From Gorillibacterium sp. (GTDB taxonomy: Bacteria; Bacillota; Bacilli; Paenibacillales; NBRC-103111), in NCBI GenBank assembly GCA_014380705.1, contig JACMJI010000440.1, positions 1 to 6,467 on the forward strand: DNA of 6,467 nt, written 5' to 3'. Shown piece by piece: positions 5,346-6,467 of this stretch (positions within the stretch are counted from its first letter, which is position 1; every line of letters begins with the position of its first letter). Below the pieces are notes generated by a model. The model was not told where the DNA came from. It worked only from the letters and a program-made list of their open reading frames with translations, and ran no database searches. Made by a program: the position numbers and the translations under genes.

Positions 5346-6221
5346 ATGATTATCGGGCATAAGTCTTTTATGGTCAGGATCAATCCAGCACCGAAGCAGG
5401 GAGACTTATCTGTTCTATTTAGTGGCAAAGCCAGACCGAAGCCGGGACTTCGGAATGGACCTGCTATCCACGATTATTTTCTGATCCATACAGTTATTGG
5501 GGGGGCGGGATGGTTTGAATTGGCGGGGAAGCAGTATCAATGTACGGAAGGAGATAGCTTTATTATTTTTCCAGGCATGGTTTTCCTTTATGAGCCATCT
5601 GTAGACACACCCTGGTATTATTGTTGGGTTGCTTTTACAGGTGATAATGCCGCCAAGCAGTTGGAAGAGCTCGGGATTACCCCAGAGCGTCCTGTGATTT
5701 CAACGACGAATGTTGTTAAAATGCAAAATATCTACAAACGAATGAGAGATGGCTTGGATATGGAGCATGCCCCTAGTTTAATCGATTTGGAAGCATCGGG
5801 ATTACTGCGATTGCTTATCTATGAGCTTGGGTTAGCGAACCGTGAATTCATGCCAAAGGAAGAGAATCCGCTCTCCGACCAGGAACGTCAGCTCGACCAG
5901 GCCATCCGCTGGTTATTCCTCCAATATACCCAATCGATTACAATCGAACAGCTTGCCAAATCACTCGGGTACCATAGAACGCATTTATCGCGAATTTTTA
6001 AGCAGAGAACAGGTCAATCACCAGCACAATACTTGCTAAAAATCCGCATGGAAAAAGCAAAAGAACTGCTGGGCAGATCTCTATCCATAACAGAAGTCGC
6101 CGCATCCGTAGGATACAGCGACCCGCTTTATTTCTCAAGGCAATTTCGCAAATGGACAGGCGAATCCCCTACGGACTATAGGCAGAGGACTTACCCTGCA
6201 GCGGGGACAGCAAGATTGTAG
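5346..6221 (+). CDS. AraC-family transcriptional regulator with N-terminal cupin sensor
   Basis: A 291-residue DNA-binding regulator. Residues of about 20-105 fit the cupin-like sugar-binding domain of AraC proteins (for example IHDYFLIHTVIGGAGWFELA at 41-60, then the EGDSFIIFPG turn at 68-77). Residues of about 183-281 hold the two helix-turn-helix motifs: ITIEQLAKSLGYHRTHLSRI (198-217) and LSITEVAASVGYSDPLYFSR (246-265), ending with the family signature FRKWTGESPTDYR. No membrane segment. ATG 5346 is preceded by GAGGGG (5333-5338) 7 bases away. It is divergent from melA across 194 bases with candidate operators, so it probably activates melA in response to an alpha-galactoside, in the same manner as AraC-type MelR in E. 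coli; the effector is inferred. Its 3' end overlaps the opposite-strand carboxypeptidase gene. Confidence 0.93.
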   Translation: MIIGHKSFMVRINPAPKQGDLSVLFSGKARPKPGLRNGPAIHDYFLIHTVIGGAGWFELAGKQYQCTEGDSFIIFPGMVFLYEPSVDTPWYYCWVAFTGDNAAKQLEELGITPERPVISTTNVVKMQNIYKRMRDGLDMEHAPSLIDLEASGLLRLLIYELGLANREFMPKEENPLSDQERQLDQAIRWLFLQYTQSITIEQLAKSLGYHRTHLSRIFKQRTGQSPAQYLLKIRMEKAKELLGRSLSITEVAASVGYSDPLYFSRQFRKWTGESPTDYRQRTYPAAGTARL

Positions 6222-6467
6222 TACTCCTCAAGTGTAACGCCTTGCTCAAATACTTCCTTAGCGACGGGCTCTCCGATAAATCGGATGTGCCAGGGTTCGT
6301 ACATGTACCCGGTAATATCCTCGTTACCCTGGAGGTACCGAATAATAAACCCATACTCCCAGGAATGCTTGGCGAGCCATTTGCCTTCCTTCGTCGTTCC
6401 GAAGGACTGCGTAAGCTGATAGTTCACGCTCTTGCTGGAAACATCCATGGCTAAACCGGTTTGGTGC
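6191..6467 (-). CDS. D-alanyl-D-alanine carboxypeptidase, VanY/M15B type, C-terminal part (5' end outside window)
   Basis: The frame is open from the right edge (first full codon 6464-6466) to TAA at 6191-6193, about 91 residues. The first ones read HQTGLAMDVSS, which is the HxxGxAxD zinc-binding motif of the M15 peptidases. EPWHIRF follows about 50 residues later and holds the catalytic Glu and the third zinc-ligand His. Such enzymes trim the last D-Ala from peptidoglycan stem peptides outside the membrane. The signal peptide or membrane anchor would be upstream and is not visible. The ATG at 6448 is internal, since it lies within the zinc motif. An isolated VanY-like gene is common housekeeping in Bacillales and is not by itself evidence of vancomycin resistance. 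Nothing links it functionally to the sugar genes. Confidence 0.92.
   Translation of the reverse strand, partial: HQTGLAMDVSSKSVNYQLTQSFGTTKEGKWLAKHSWEYGFIIRYLQGNEDITGYMYEPWHIRFIGEPVAKEVFEQGVTLEEYYNLAVPAAG

Noticed and set aside
6242..6454. 70-residue plus-strand frame at the right edge
   Set aside because: It is antisense to the carboxypeptidase, whose zinc motifs clearly mark the real frame.
1..6467. Mobile elements, CRISPR arrays, tRNA or rRNA genes
   Set aside because: No transposase or integrase coding, regular spacer array, tRNA cloverleaf or rRNA motif was seen on either strand.

Overview
The window looks like a piece of a Firmicutes chromosome, most likely Paenibacillus or a close relative. 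The evidence is purine-rich Shine-Dalgarno sites, a melA of 432 residues close to the Bacillus MelA type, a VanY-type carboxypeptidase, a two-domain cupin/AraC regulator, and a gene mix typical of soil bacteria that use plant carbohydrates. The genus is inferred from family resemblance only.

Layout from left to right. (1) The C-terminal part of a glycoside hydrolase family 2 enzyme runs in from the left edge and ends at 1121, followed by a small hairpin and a strong intrinsic terminator (1163-1210). (2) A well-formed sigma-A type promoter (1292-1320) drives a leader with a cyclic di-GMP-I (GEMM) riboswitch aptamer (about 1345-1421). About 100 bases further on are two overlapping genes (1523-2650 and 2628-3707) for related membrane diguanylate cyclases, each with about six transmembrane segments and a GGEEF domain. 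(3) On the minus strand is melA (3853-5151), an alpha-galactosidase of family GH4 with a GTG start and its own terminator at 3780-3818. (4) A 194-base divergent intergenic region carries a candidate melA promoter, a perfect inverted repeat and three phased direct repeats. (5) An AraC-family regulator (5346-6221) reads away from melA and is the likely melA regulator. (6) The 3' part of a VanY-like D-Ala-D-Ala carboxypeptidase gene enters from the right edge on the minus strand; its end overlaps the end of the araC-type gene by 31 bases.

How the parts work together. GH2, MelA and the AraC-type regulator form a carbohydrate-use neighbourhood; no transporter is in the window. The middle unit is a self-contained second-messenger module: the enzymes that should make c-di-GMP sit behind an RNA sensor for c-di-GMP. 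Both enzymes lack the usual RxxD product-inhibition site beside GGEEF, so product feedback may act at the RNA level. The leader can fold so that the first gene's ribosome binding site is paired, and a competing pairing exists next to the aptamer, which suggests translational control. I see no wholly undescribed system. The riboswitch and cyclase unit is the most interesting part.
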